DNA of 44,520 nucleotides from Desmonostoc geniculatum HA4340-LM1. GTDB taxonomy: Bacteria; Cyanobacteriota; Cyanobacteriia; Cyanobacteriales; Nostocaceae. The stretch covers positions 1 through 44,520 of the forward strand of contig JAHHHB010000055.1 in the NCBI GenBank assembly GCA_019359545.1. The letters run 5' to 3'. A model generated the notes under the pieces. That model saw only the letters and a list, made by a program, of their open reading frames with translations. It made no database searches and had not been told where the DNA came from. Position 1 is the stretch's first letter; each line of letters starts with the position of its first letter. Position numbers and translations under genes: made by a program. This document shows positions 33,837 to 41,404 of this stretch, one piece after another.

Positions 33837-35015
33837 TCAGCCCAGTTCAAAGTAGCCAATCGGAAACAGATTTAACTGTCCTTCCGATTGACAACTAATC
33901 CCCGGACTTTCGGGCTGGATTACGGACAACCCCAAAGCTGCAATGTTCAACGCAGCATTAATATCAGCATCATGCTCAAAACCACAATGCCCACACTTAA
34001 ACAATTTACCAGAACGATAAGACTTGCCTTTGATAGGGTGTACGTGGTGACACCGCGAACAAGTCTGACTGGTATATGCGGGTGGGACAAAAACGATGGG
34101 TACTCCAGCAATATTAGCCTTGTACTCAACAAATATCCTCAGTTGGTAAAAAGCCCAATTGTTAGTTCTACGCCATTCAGATTTGGAACGTGGCTTTTGA
34201 TTGAGCGATTCTCTGATATTAGTCAAATTCTCAAATGCCAAAGCCGCGTTACTGCGTTTGGCATCTTGAACCAATTGTTTCGAGATATTGTGATTCAACC
34301 ACTTTTGAAACCTTTGTTCTCTCCCAGAGAGCCTTCTGAGCAGTCTGCGACTAGACCGAGTGCGTTTAGATTGAACATTGGATCTGACCTGACTGTATCG
34401 CTCACGAGTGTTTTGAATCTGCTTCCCACTCCAGGATTTACCACCAGAAGTGGTAGCGATATCGCGTCTACCCAAATCAACCCCAATTACTTTAGGCGTT
34501 TTGCCTGTGGGGTCAGTGGGAAGGTCAACACAAATATTGATGTAATAGTCACCGCGTTTAGTTTTGTTGAGTGTGGCAGCAGTTGGAGATTGCCCTTTGA
34601 GCAATGCCAACTGGTAATTACCAATACTCAACTTAAACTTAACCCGACCACACATCAAGGTAATGCCAACAGATTGCAGTTCCTCAATGTATTGAAAAGT
34701 CCGAATATCCAAGTTAATGGATGTCGGTCTAAATTTGTGGACTTGTTTGACTGCTTTGGCGTTGCCAATCACACGACGGATTGCTTGGCAGACATGATTT
34801 GCTTTCAAAAGAGTCGATTCACGTACTGGCTTGTAAACCAAGTGGTGAAGTTTAGTTGTGTTCCAGCAATTCTCACGTTTTGCAACTTCATGTATCTGAT
34901 TGCAAGCATCAGCAAATAAGAGCAAAGTGCGGTCTATTTCGCTCCGCAACTCTACAGGGACTTGAAGCTTGCATTTTACAGATATGGTTTGCATTTGAGA
35001 TGGATAACAACTCAT
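33837..35015 (-). CDS. tnpB: TnpB RNA-guided nuclease (IS605-type)
   Basis: The protein has 392 residues, typical of TnpB, the ancestor-type of Cas12. The split RuvC site is complete: D180 in VIGVDLGRRD, E262 in LAFENLTNI, and D351 in HDADINAALNI. The zinc finger has CSRCHHVH and FKCGHCGF. It should therefore be an active RNA-guided DNA nuclease cutting next to a target-adjacent motif. The N-terminus MQTISVKCKLQVP suggests ATG at 34994 as the start; ATG at 35015 would add seven residues. A long antisense frame across it is a shadow. It may help retain its element by cutting empty sites. Confidence 0.92.
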   Translation of the reverse strand: MSCYPSQMQTISVKCKLQVPVELRSEIDRTLLLFADACNQIHEVAKRENCWNTTKLHHLVYKPVRESTLLKANHVCQAIRRVIGNAKAVKQVHKFRPTSINLDIRTFQYIEELQSVGITLMCGRVKFKLSIGNYQLALLKGQSPTAATLNKTKRGDYYINICVDLPTDPTGKTPKVIGVDLGRRDIATTSGGKSWSGKQIQNTRERYSQVRSNVQSKRTRSSRRLLRRLSGREQRFQKWLNHNISKQLVQDAKRSNAALAFENLTNIRESLNQKPRSKSEWRRTNNWAFYQLRIFVEYKANIAGVPIVFVPPAYTSQTCSRCHHVHPIKGKSYRSGKLFKCGHCGFEHDADINAALNIAALGLSVIQPESPGISCQSEGQLNLFPIGYFELG

Positions 35016-35060
35016 CCTAGTCTAGCACAATTTCACGTAACCTAAAGGTTCTCGTGTCGT

Positions 35061-35096
35061 GTTTCCTCCCATAGCCTTTAGGCTATGGGAGGAAAC
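35061..35096. repeat. Perfect 16-bp hairpin at tnpB element left end
   Basis: GTTTCCTCCCATAGCC and GGCTATGGGAGGAAAC pair fully across a TTTA loop. It is larger than the usual subterminal hairpin of IS605 elements. No U tract follows on either strand, so a terminator role is less likely. The rest of 35101-35337 holds nothing I recognise. Confidence 0.75.
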
Positions 35097-35337
35097 ACTA
35101 CCCGCGAGGTTTTATGATTATTTATTCAATCGTTTTTGATTGTCGCAAAACTTGTATCTCTAATGAAGTGAAGACTTGTAAGGGCTTTGTCTGAAGTCTG
35201 TAGCTGTAAGCATCCGCCAACCCTCGTTCCTGATTGGAATCTAGCTTCTGAATTTGACAACGTTTCTGTTGTTTTTTGAAAATAAATCTTAATTTTTCGG
35301 CAAATTTGTTTTCAATTCGGGGGGATATATTAACTAT

Positions 35338-35961
35338 TTAGCTGATTGTAGCAGCGCGAAAAATCTGTTCAGCAGTCAAATTCAAGTCAGGGAAGGCTGG
35401 TGATTGGAGACGTTCCCCGCTACGGAACTGGCTGACTTGGTATTCACCTTCTACCAAACAGTAAATCGATATAGTTGGTTGTTTAGGGCTGCCAATAAAG
35501 CGCCTACCACCTAAAGCTGCATAATCTACAATCCAGTATTCTGGTATGCCTATTGCTTCATAGTCAGCCGCTTTTTTTAAATAATCATCTCTCCAGTTAG
35601 TACTAACTACCTCAATGACCAACGGAATAGATGCTGCTTGACTAACAGTTGATTCTTTTTTCCACAGAGGTTCATTGACTAAATTCGGCTGATTTAATAT
35701 CAGGATATCTGGTGAGTAAGCTGATTCGCTCTCAGTGGGTTTAATAAATGCTGTTTTGGGTATGAAATAAGGGAAATTTAAGCGCTTATATTCTGTAACA
35801 ATTTCTCCAACTAAAAATCCAATTACCTGTTCATGCTCGCCTGTTGGTGGTGACATTTGAAGAATTACTCCACTATGCAATTCATAGCGTCGCTGTGGGT
35901 TTTCTGGATACCAATCAACAAATTCATCAAATGTAACTAGTTTGCGTAAGGTTTGAGTCAT
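35338..35961 (-). CDS. Uma2 family (DUF820) putative endonuclease
   Basis: This 207-residue Uma2 protein is complete. The opening LVTFDEFVDWYPENPQRRYEL leads to the nuclease-like core YSPDILILNQPNLV, then PLVIEVVSTNWRDDYLKKAAD with the E-V-x-S motif, and IPEYWIVDYAALGGRRFIG. The C-terminus LTAEQIFRA is common in the family. Function is not known, although a PD-(D/E)XK fold is accepted for it. A repeat pair CTGTTGACTG/CAGTCAACAG (35976-36020) lies just upstream. Confidence 0.88.
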   Translation of the reverse strand: MTQTLRKLVTFDEFVDWYPENPQRRYELHSGVILQMSPPTGEHEQVIGFLVGEIVTEYKRLNFPYFIPKTAFIKPTESESAYSPDILILNQPNLVNEPLWKKESTVSQAASIPLVIEVVSTNWRDDYLKKAADYEAIGIPEYWIVDYAALGGRRFIGSPKQPTISIYCLVEGEYQVSQFRSGERLQSPAFPDLNLTAEQIFRAATIS

Positions 35962-36128
35962 GATTTATTGCTCGACTGTTGACTGATGACTGTTAACTAT
36001 TAACCGTCAGCAGTCAACAGCGTCGGGGTTTCTTGACAGTCCGTTGAACACTTATCATTAGAGCTGACGCTCTTACACACCAGAAACCGGGAGTTTTTTG
36101 ATAAGGAATTAAACGGACAGAAAATTAG

Positions 36129-36698
36129 TTACTGTCGAAAAATTTCTACTTTTTGTAACACTACCTCTTGATTTGGACGATCTCTAGTCGTGGGTACATT
36201 GGCAATCTGGTTGACTACATCCATACCTTCTACAACTTCACCAAAAACACTGTGTTTGCGGTCAAGGTAAGGCGTTGGTACTTCTGTAATGAACCATTGG
36301 GAACCATTAGTACCGGGTCCGGCATTTGCCATTGAGACGATACCCGCACTAGAGTGTTTCAATTCGGGATGAAATTCATCTCCAAATTGATATCCCGGCC
36401 CACCAGTACCCCAACGGTTAGCCATATCCAAATAACGAGTCAGGGGATCGCCGCACTGAATCATAAAATCAGGGATGACTCGGTGAAAGCGAACCCCATC
36501 ATAGGCAGGAGTACCCTTGAGAGATTGACCAGTTTTAGGGTCTTTCCAGTCAATTGTTCCAGTCGCTAGACCGACAAAATTTTTGACTGTGTTGGGGGTT
36601 TTTTCTTCCTCTAAACGAACTACAATTTCCCCCAAAGAAGTAATTAAACGAGCGTGAAGTTTGCCATCGCCGGGAATATTAATTTCTGGAAAATTCAT
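36129..36698 (-). CDS. Peptidyl-prolyl cis-trans isomerase (cyclophilin)
   Basis: This 189-residue cyclophilin-type protein catalyses proline isomerisation. Active-site and fold markers are [15 protein letters not shown] (with the catalytic Arg), [14 protein letters not shown] and [20 protein letters not shown] small insert ([19 protein letters not shown]) comes before FHRV, as in other cyanobacterial forms. There is no signal peptide, so it is cytoplasmic. It is monocistronic between repeat-containing gaps. Confidence 0.93.
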   Translation of the reverse strand: MNFPEINIPGDGKLHARLITSLGEIVVRLEEEKTPNTVKNFVGLATGTIDWKDPKTGQSLKGTPAYDGVRFHRVIPDFMIQCGDPLTRYLDMANRWGTGGPGYQFGDEFHPELKHSSAGIVSMANAGPGTNGSQWFITEVPTPYLDRKHSVFGEVVEGMDVVNQIANVPTTRDRPNQEVVLQKVEIFRQ

Positions 36699-36760
36699 GA
36701 GTTATCCTATGAATGAAAACTGCCAGTATTTGAGCTATTATCAGTTTATCAGCATTCAAC

Positions 36761-36895
36761 TAATTCGTAATTCGTAATTCGTAATTATTAGTGGAACACC
36801 ACACCAAAATTTCTGAGTTGGTTATCTTGAATTAGTTGGGGTCTAAATTCTCAACTAATTAAATTACGAATTACGAATTATCAATTACGAATTAT
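36761..36895. repeat. Inverted TAATTCG/CGAATTA heptamer arrays
   Basis: TAATTCG x3 plus a partial unit (36761-36787) faces several CGAATTA units (about 36864-36895) across roughly 75 bp. The arrays are complementary and can fold back. The element lies between the cyclophilin and amine oxidase genes. Confidence 0.7.
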
Positions 36896-36959
36896 TTTAA
36901 GTTACAGGTTTACAGATTACCAAAAAAATCAATCCAGAAAATTTAAGAAAAAGAATATT

Positions 36960-38966
36960 TCACTCTGGTAAATTAATAGCTGGATTGCGGCTAAAGAATC
37001 CTCTAGGTACTAGCTTAAATCCAACTCGATGAACAGGCATCACAGGCCAATCTTCCGATCGCGGAATATGAGTCACGCCCATTGTGTACCATAACACGAT
37101 ATCTTCACCCAGTAACGATTCATCATCTGCAATATATTTAGGTAAACCCTGTCCCGGTTGAGTTTGATTGGGATAATCACCCCCAGCATAGAGTTCGCTA
37201 GGTTTATATTTTGTTACCCAAACGTGGTGTGTGGCAAATTCTGCGCGTTCTCGGATTTTTGAGCCTTCTACAGGAAAAAACATCGAATTTCCTTCTGGAA
37301 TCAGCATATATCCAAGTGTAGCACCGAGAGCATTCTTTTTATCTGCACTCACAATCATCCATTTTCGACTGTGTTTCATATCCAAATCGCGCACAGCATC
37401 TGTTTCTTTGGCTAATGGGTTTTCTGCCACTACCATCGCATTTCCTAAAGGATTTTTTTCATCCATCGGCAAAGCGTTAACATTCATTTCCATCACGGAA
37501 TTAGCTTTACCATCGACATCCAAATCTAGGCGATAGTTGAAAAAGTGCTGGTGATTTACTCCGATAATGTTTTTTGCAATTAGCTGACCATAGGAATTTT
37601 CTTGGGATTGTTTTTCGTCAGCCGTTCCCTGTACCAATACAATACCTGTTAATTCGTTTTGTACTTCTAAAGTCCCATCCTGGTGAAAGATCCAATTCAG
37701 GCTGTAATCATAGTTATCAATTGCCACTGTCATCGTCATCACTAATTCTCGATTGCGACGGACATCATTACGTTGAGTATTATACTCATAATGTTTCCAC
37801 AGCATTCCATTATCGCGTTCGTAGATACCAATAACCCCTGGCATTTTGTAAGGTTCTCCCTGTTCATCAGCAAATATTGCATCTAACAATAGACCGTTTT
37901 CAGGAATTTCCTTACCTAACTCCATCTTATTTGCTAATAAACCAAGGTTATATTCCCCAACATCAAAGGCATTTCTAAATGACCAAGTAGGCTCCGGATC
38001 GCCATAAGGAACTACCATTTCTGAGAGGCTAGCGCGGTACAAAACTGGCCGGAGATTTTCTCCATCTTTGTGTGTCACTTGGTACAGCATCAAACCACTA
38101 CGGGGATGCATTAAATAGCGAAAATTCCAACCCTGCCAGCTAATTTGATTATCGTTAATTTGGAAGCTTTTACCATTAGGTTGCAGAATTTTTAATGCTT
38201 TGGGTGGTGAAAGTAATTTGCCCAAAGATTTAACATCGTAGTTCCAATTTTCTTGAGAGAAAGGTACTTTTCCCCTATCAACAACACTGGCGATTTTACC
38301 TGTATTTAAATTTACAGTTGCTACCACTCCTTCAATCGGACTACCGTAATAATTCCAGCGTTCCCGCTTCGGGTTGCCGTAGGCATCGCCTTTATAATAA
38401 GATAAGCCCCGACAAAGACGATTACCTGTTTTTTCTTCCTGTTCGCTCAGAATTCCTGGTGCCCACCAACTGATTTTAACTCGCTCAAAATCGGTAATTC
38501 CCCGCCTTTGCATCGCCGCTTGCCATCGGGGATCGGCTTTAACTACCTGGGTTGCTAGTTCATATTCTGAATTGACGAGTGCCGGTTGGACAGAGGGTAT
38601 TTCTTTCCAGGAATTTAAGCTTTTGCTGGTTAAATCAACAACTCCCTCAAAAGTTTTGTTTTGCGATCGCTCATAGATTACCAAAAAAGCTTGGCGCTTG
38701 AAAACTTTACCAGGTGTGAAATTTAAAACTTCTTCTTTATCTGGTTCTTCTAAAGCAATCAGTGGAAAGGCTGCCATTTCGCTCAAAGTTTTTTCTCTTT
38801 TGACAACCGAAACAGATGTACTAATTTCTGCCTCAGTTAATGCACTTAAAGGATGAGAAATTGAAACCTGCTGAGCAGATAATCTTCTCATTAATCCAAA
38901 TGAGATAGAAATGACAACAATGATGGCAATAGCTAGCACAAAAAAATACCTTAGCCGCTTAATCAT
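36960..38966 (-). CDS. Primary-amine oxidase (copper/topaquinone)
   Basis: This 668-residue copper amine oxidase oxidises primary amines to aldehyde, ammonia and hydrogen peroxide. The TPQ cofactor precursor is Y419 in DNYDY. The catalytic base is D335 in AFDVGEYNLG. The copper ligands are H472 and H474 in NHQHFF and H646 in PVHRVGFK. An N-terminal membrane helix (about residues 5-25) suggests export or anchoring outside the cytoplasmic membrane. All key residues are present. Such enzymes let cells use amines as nitrogen source. No transporter or aldehyde dehydrogenase is adjacent, so it acts alone genetically. Confidence 0.92.
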   Translation of the reverse strand: MIKRLRYFFVLAIAIIVVISISFGLMRRLSAQQVSISHPLSALTEAEISTSVSVVKREKTLSEMAAFPLIALEEPDKEEVLNFTPGKVFKRQAFLVIYERSQNKTFEGVVDLTSKSLNSWKEIPSVQPALVNSEYELATQVVKADPRWQAAMQRRGITDFERVKISWWAPGILSEQEEKTGNRLCRGLSYYKGDAYGNPKRERWNYYGSPIEGVVATVNLNTGKIASVVDRGKVPFSQENWNYDVKSLGKLLSPPKALKILQPNGKSFQINDNQISWQGWNFRYLMHPRSGLMLYQVTHKDGENLRPVLYRASLSEMVVPYGDPEPTWSFRNAFDVGEYNLGLLANKMELGKEIPENGLLLDAIFADEQGEPYKMPGVIGIYERDNGMLWKHYEYNTQRNDVRRNRELVMTMTVAIDNYDYSLNWIFHQDGTLEVQNELTGIVLVQGTADEKQSQENSYGQLIAKNIIGVNHQHFFNYRLDLDVDGKANSVMEMNVNALPMDEKNPLGNAMVVAENPLAKETDAVRDLDMKHSRKWMIVSADKKNALGATLGYMLIPEGNSMFFPVEGSKIRERAEFATHHVWVTKYKPSELYAGGDYPNQTQPGQGLPKYIADDESLLGEDIVLWYTMGVTHIPRSEDWPVMPVHRVGFKLVPRGFFSRNPAINLPE

Positions 38967-39164
38967 CTTTTACGTTTTGACAAAAGACGTACAGTTATCT
39001 ATTTCCAAGCCTAAGCCTGAAAACCGATAAATTCAGAGGCTAAAGGTAAATTAATTTGGGAAGAGGTGGGGAGTCGGGGGAGAAAGGGGAGATTAGAAAA
39101 AAGCTTCCCACACCTCCCAATGCCCGATGCCTCATGCCCCACTCCCCATTCCCAATGCCCTAAT

Positions 39165-39689
39165 TTATGCAGAAACTAAACGACGTAAAGATTCAGCGCG
39201 GCGTTTTGCAATAGGGTTGTTTGGAGCAAATTTGAGTGCTTCTTCGTAAGTTTGTAATGCTTGAGTAGTTAATTTTTTTTTCTCATAGGCGTGACCAAGA
39301 TTATTCAACGCTGTCACATAATCTGGTTGAAATTTTAGGGCTTCTTTGTACTGACGAATTGCTAGGTCATATTGCTCTTGAATAAAGTAAACATAGCCTA
39401 GTCCATTGTAAATGGGGGCAACATTTTCTTCTCCCTCTTCTTGGGAAGCTTTCAGAGCTTTTTGAAATAATGCGATCGCCTGAGAATACAATTTTTTTTC
39501 GGAATAGATACTCCCTAACTCGTAATATTCTTGAGTGGTGCCTTTTTCTTTCTCTAATTTCTTTCGTAACTTAGAAAAAGAGCTTTCAACCTTGCGAGTT
39601 TTGAAAATTTGGCGAAAAACACCCACAACTGTAAATGTGAGCAAACCGACCAAAATTGAGAGATAAACTACGGCTAGATTATTATCCAT
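39165..39689 (-). CDS. TPR membrane protein, probably Ycf37
   Basis: The protein has about 174 residues. One N-terminal membrane helix (LAVVYLSILVGLLTFTVVGV) is followed by about three tetratricopeptide repeats, among them YYELGSIYSEKKLYSQAIAL, NGLGYVYFIQEQYDLAIRQY and NNLGHAYEKKKLTTQALQTY. Length, single N-terminal helix and three TPRs fit Ycf37, a thylakoid protein that helps photosystem I assembly. The name rests on architecture and general memory, so it is moderate. ATG at 39689 gives the usual MDNNLAVVYL start. Confidence 0.75.
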   Translation of the reverse strand: MDNNLAVVYLSILVGLLTFTVVGVFRQIFKTRKVESSFSKLRKKLEKEKGTTQEYYELGSIYSEKKLYSQAIALFQKALKASQEEGEENVAPIYNGLGYVYFIQEQYDLAIRQYKEALKFQPDYVTALNNLGHAYEKKKLTTQALQTYEEALKFAPNNPIAKRRAESLRRLVSA

Positions 39690-39731
39690 TGCCTGCAAAT
39701 ACAAATATTAAAAGTTGGTTCTGTATCTATA

Positions 39732-39832
39732 TTGTCCTTTGTCATTTGTCGTTTGTCCTTTGTCGTTTGTCCTTTGTCCTTTATAAATACTAATGACTAA
39801 TGACTAATGACCAATGACCAATGACTAATGAC
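39732..39832. repeat. Two adjacent heptamer arrays: TTGTCCT x7 and TAATGAC x6
   Basis: TTGTCCT-type units (some TTGTCGT, TTGTCAT) fill 39732-39780, and TAATGAC/CAATGAC units fill 39791-39832. Both have a strict 7-nt period and lie between the solute-binding protein stop and the TPR start. They resemble neither a CRISPR nor a promoter. Confidence 0.9.
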
Positions 39833-39836
39833 AAAC

Positions 39837-40652
39837 TTATGGTAAACCCCAATATTGGGCGCGTTGAGCGAGCCAACCTTCCGCTATGTAACGAGCGATC
39901 GCTTCGTTGACTCGTCGTCTTAATTCATCGTACTGCAACCCTTTGGGCATCACCACAGACAAGGGTTCAGTTGATAGCTTGGTTGTCAGTAATCGATATT
40001 GGGGATATTGTTGTACCCAACCGGCCAGAACGCTGGCATCTGCGGCAAAGGCGACAACGGCGTTATTTTCCATTTGCTCTCGCGCTTCTTGGTAGGAATT
40101 CACTCCTACTAACTCGGCGTTGGGCAAATAGTACCGTAGTTTGGCAATTGTACTGGAGTTATTAAGTACAGCAATTTTTTGTTTTGCCAAGTCCTTTAAC
40201 TGCTGCAAAGACGCATCTTTTGTAATTAATACGGTGCTATCCAAGTAGTAGGGAACACTGAAATTAACTACGCGGGCGCGTGAGGCAGTTGCTGTTACCC
40301 TAGCGATCGCTAAATCAACTTTTTTGTCTAAAATTACAGACAAGCGATCGCGATTCGCTACGGGTTGAAATTTGACAGCATCTTTTTTACCTAGCAAGTC
40401 AAGTGCCAACTGCTGTGCCAAGTCAATTTCTAAGCCTTGCAAATTGCCGCTATCATCTTTAAATCCCAAAGGACGCAAGTTATCTTTAACTGCAACAGTT
40501 AAATATCCCCGTTGCTGTATTTTTGGCATTTCGGCGGCAGATGCCATTAATCCAGTGCCCACAAAGCAAAAGCAGCAAATCCAAATAATAGTACCGGATA
40601 ATACCAGATGTAACCGAGTCATTTCTTGCCATCTGTTACATCGGTTATTCAT
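39837..40652 (-). CDS. Family 3 extracellular solute-binding protein
   Basis: This 271-residue substrate-binding protein belongs to the amino-acid ABC type. The N-terminal hydrophobic segment (HLVLSGTIIWICCFCFVGTGL) is a signal or lipoprotein-like anchor. The core shows GYLTVAVKDNLRPLGFKDDS, GLEIDLAQQLALDLLG and DLAIARVTATASRARVVNFS. The lobe ends with RRVNEAIARYIAEGWLAQRA. No permease or ATPase is nearby, so it may serve a transporter elsewhere or be a sensor-type domain. It starts 12 bp past the rplT stop, suggesting co-transcription with the ribosomal genes. ATG at 40652 or 40622 could start it. Confidence 0.85.
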   Translation of the reverse strand: MNNRCNRWQEMTRLHLVLSGTIIWICCFCFVGTGLMASAAEMPKIQQRGYLTVAVKDNLRPLGFKDDSGNLQGLEIDLAQQLALDLLGKKDAVKFQPVANRDRLSVILDKKVDLAIARVTATASRARVVNFSVPYYLDSTVLITKDASLQQLKDLAKQKIAVLNNSSTIAKLRYYLPNAELVGVNSYQEAREQMENNAVVAFAADASVLAGWVQQYPQYRLLTTKLSTEPLSVVMPKGLQYDELRRRVNEAIARYIAEGWLAQRAQYWGLP

Positions 40653-40664
40653 CCGTTACCACCT

Positions 40665-41021
40665 TTATGCTTTAGCTTGGTTAGCTAATTCTGCGACTTT
40701 GCCGAAACTTGCAGGATCGAGTACTGCTAGTTGCGCCAACATTTTGCGATTTAGTTGGACATCAGCTTTTTTCAGGTTACCAATCAACTGGCTGTAACTC
40801 AAGCCGTGTAGTCTTGCAGCAGCGTTGATGCGGGTGATCCAGAGGCGGCGAAAATCGCGCTTTTTCTTTTTGCGATCGCGGTAGGCACTTCGTAGCGCCT
40901 TCATCACTTGTTGGTTAGCAGTTCTAAACAGAGTTGAGTGGGAACCGCGAAAACCTTTAGCCAATTTGAGAATTTTATTGCGGCGTTTGCGAGCTACGTT
41001 ACCGCGTTTTACCCGTGTCAT
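40665..41021 (-). CDS. rplT: Ribosomal protein L20
   Basis: L20 binds 23S rRNA and is needed early in 50S assembly. The 118-residue length is normal. It begins [20 protein letters not shown], with [20 protein letters not shown] and [20 protein letters not shown], all typical. rpmI is 19 bp upstream in the usual L35-L20 order; infC is not adjacent here. A solute-binding protein gene follows closely. Confidence 0.97.
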   Translation of the reverse strand: MTRVKRGNVARKRRNKILKLAKGFRGSHSTLFRTANQQVMKALRSAYRDRKKKKRDFRRLWITRINAAARLHGLSYSQLIGNLKKADVQLNRKMLAQLAVLDPASFGKVAELANQAKA

Positions 41022-41040
41022 AACTTAATTCCTGAAAGAC

Positions 41041-41238
41041 TTACAAATATGGGAGCATCAAGCGCACATTATCTTCATCGCGTTCATCTACAAGTGTAGT
41101 CTTGGACAGATTACGCTTTTTGTTAGAAGTTTTATGTTCTAAAAGGTGGTTTTTGAAAGCTTTGCGACGGACGATTTTGCCGCTGCCGGTGGCACGGAAT
41201 CGCTTCGCTGCTGCTTTACGAGTCTTGAGTTTAGGCAT
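41041..41238 (-). CDS. rpmI: Ribosomal protein L35
   Basis: This small, highly basic 65-residue 50S protein begins [20 protein letters not shown] and contains [16 protein letters not shown], as expected. It is the first gene of the rpmI-rplT operon, in the conserved order. Confidence 0.97.
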   Translation of the reverse strand: MPKLKTRKAAAKRFRATGSGKIVRRKAFKNHLLEHKTSNKKRNLSKTTLVDERDEDNVRLMLPYL

Positions 41239-41404
41239 TGTCTAGCTTTAATTCGACACAATCCCTCATTATATACTACTTGATTTGCTTTAATAGCAAT
41301 TAATTCAACGATTTTCATTAATCATCGAACCACAGAGAACGCAGAGGGCACGGAGAAATAAGATGTTTTTCTATCCCTACTCCCTACTCCCTGTTATGTA
41401 AAAT

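Larger units (their letters stand above)
33795..35100 (-). mobile_element. tnpB-only IS200/IS605-type element
   Basis: The element has tnpB but no tnpA (Y1 transposase), so it depends on a transposase elsewhere. The right-end side holds an imperfect hairpin CCCACGGC/GCC-A-GTGGG at 33813-33834, just past the tnpB stop. On the left-end side a perfect 16-bp hairpin lies at 35061-35096. Subterminal hairpins rather than inverted repeats fit this family. Exact boundaries are not determined; the limits given are approximate. A guide (omega) RNA would be expected on the minus strand over the tnpB 3' end and right end. Confidence 0.7.

Noticed and set aside
33888..34919. A 343-codon open frame on the plus strand across tnpB.
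   Set aside because: It is antisense to a complete TnpB with all catalytic residues, has no recognisable motifs, and is explained by codon bias of the opposite strand.
39732..39832. Regular repeats that could suggest a CRISPR array.
   Set aside because: The units are 7 bp, contiguous and without spacers. No cas gene is nearby. They are heptanucleotide tandem repeats.
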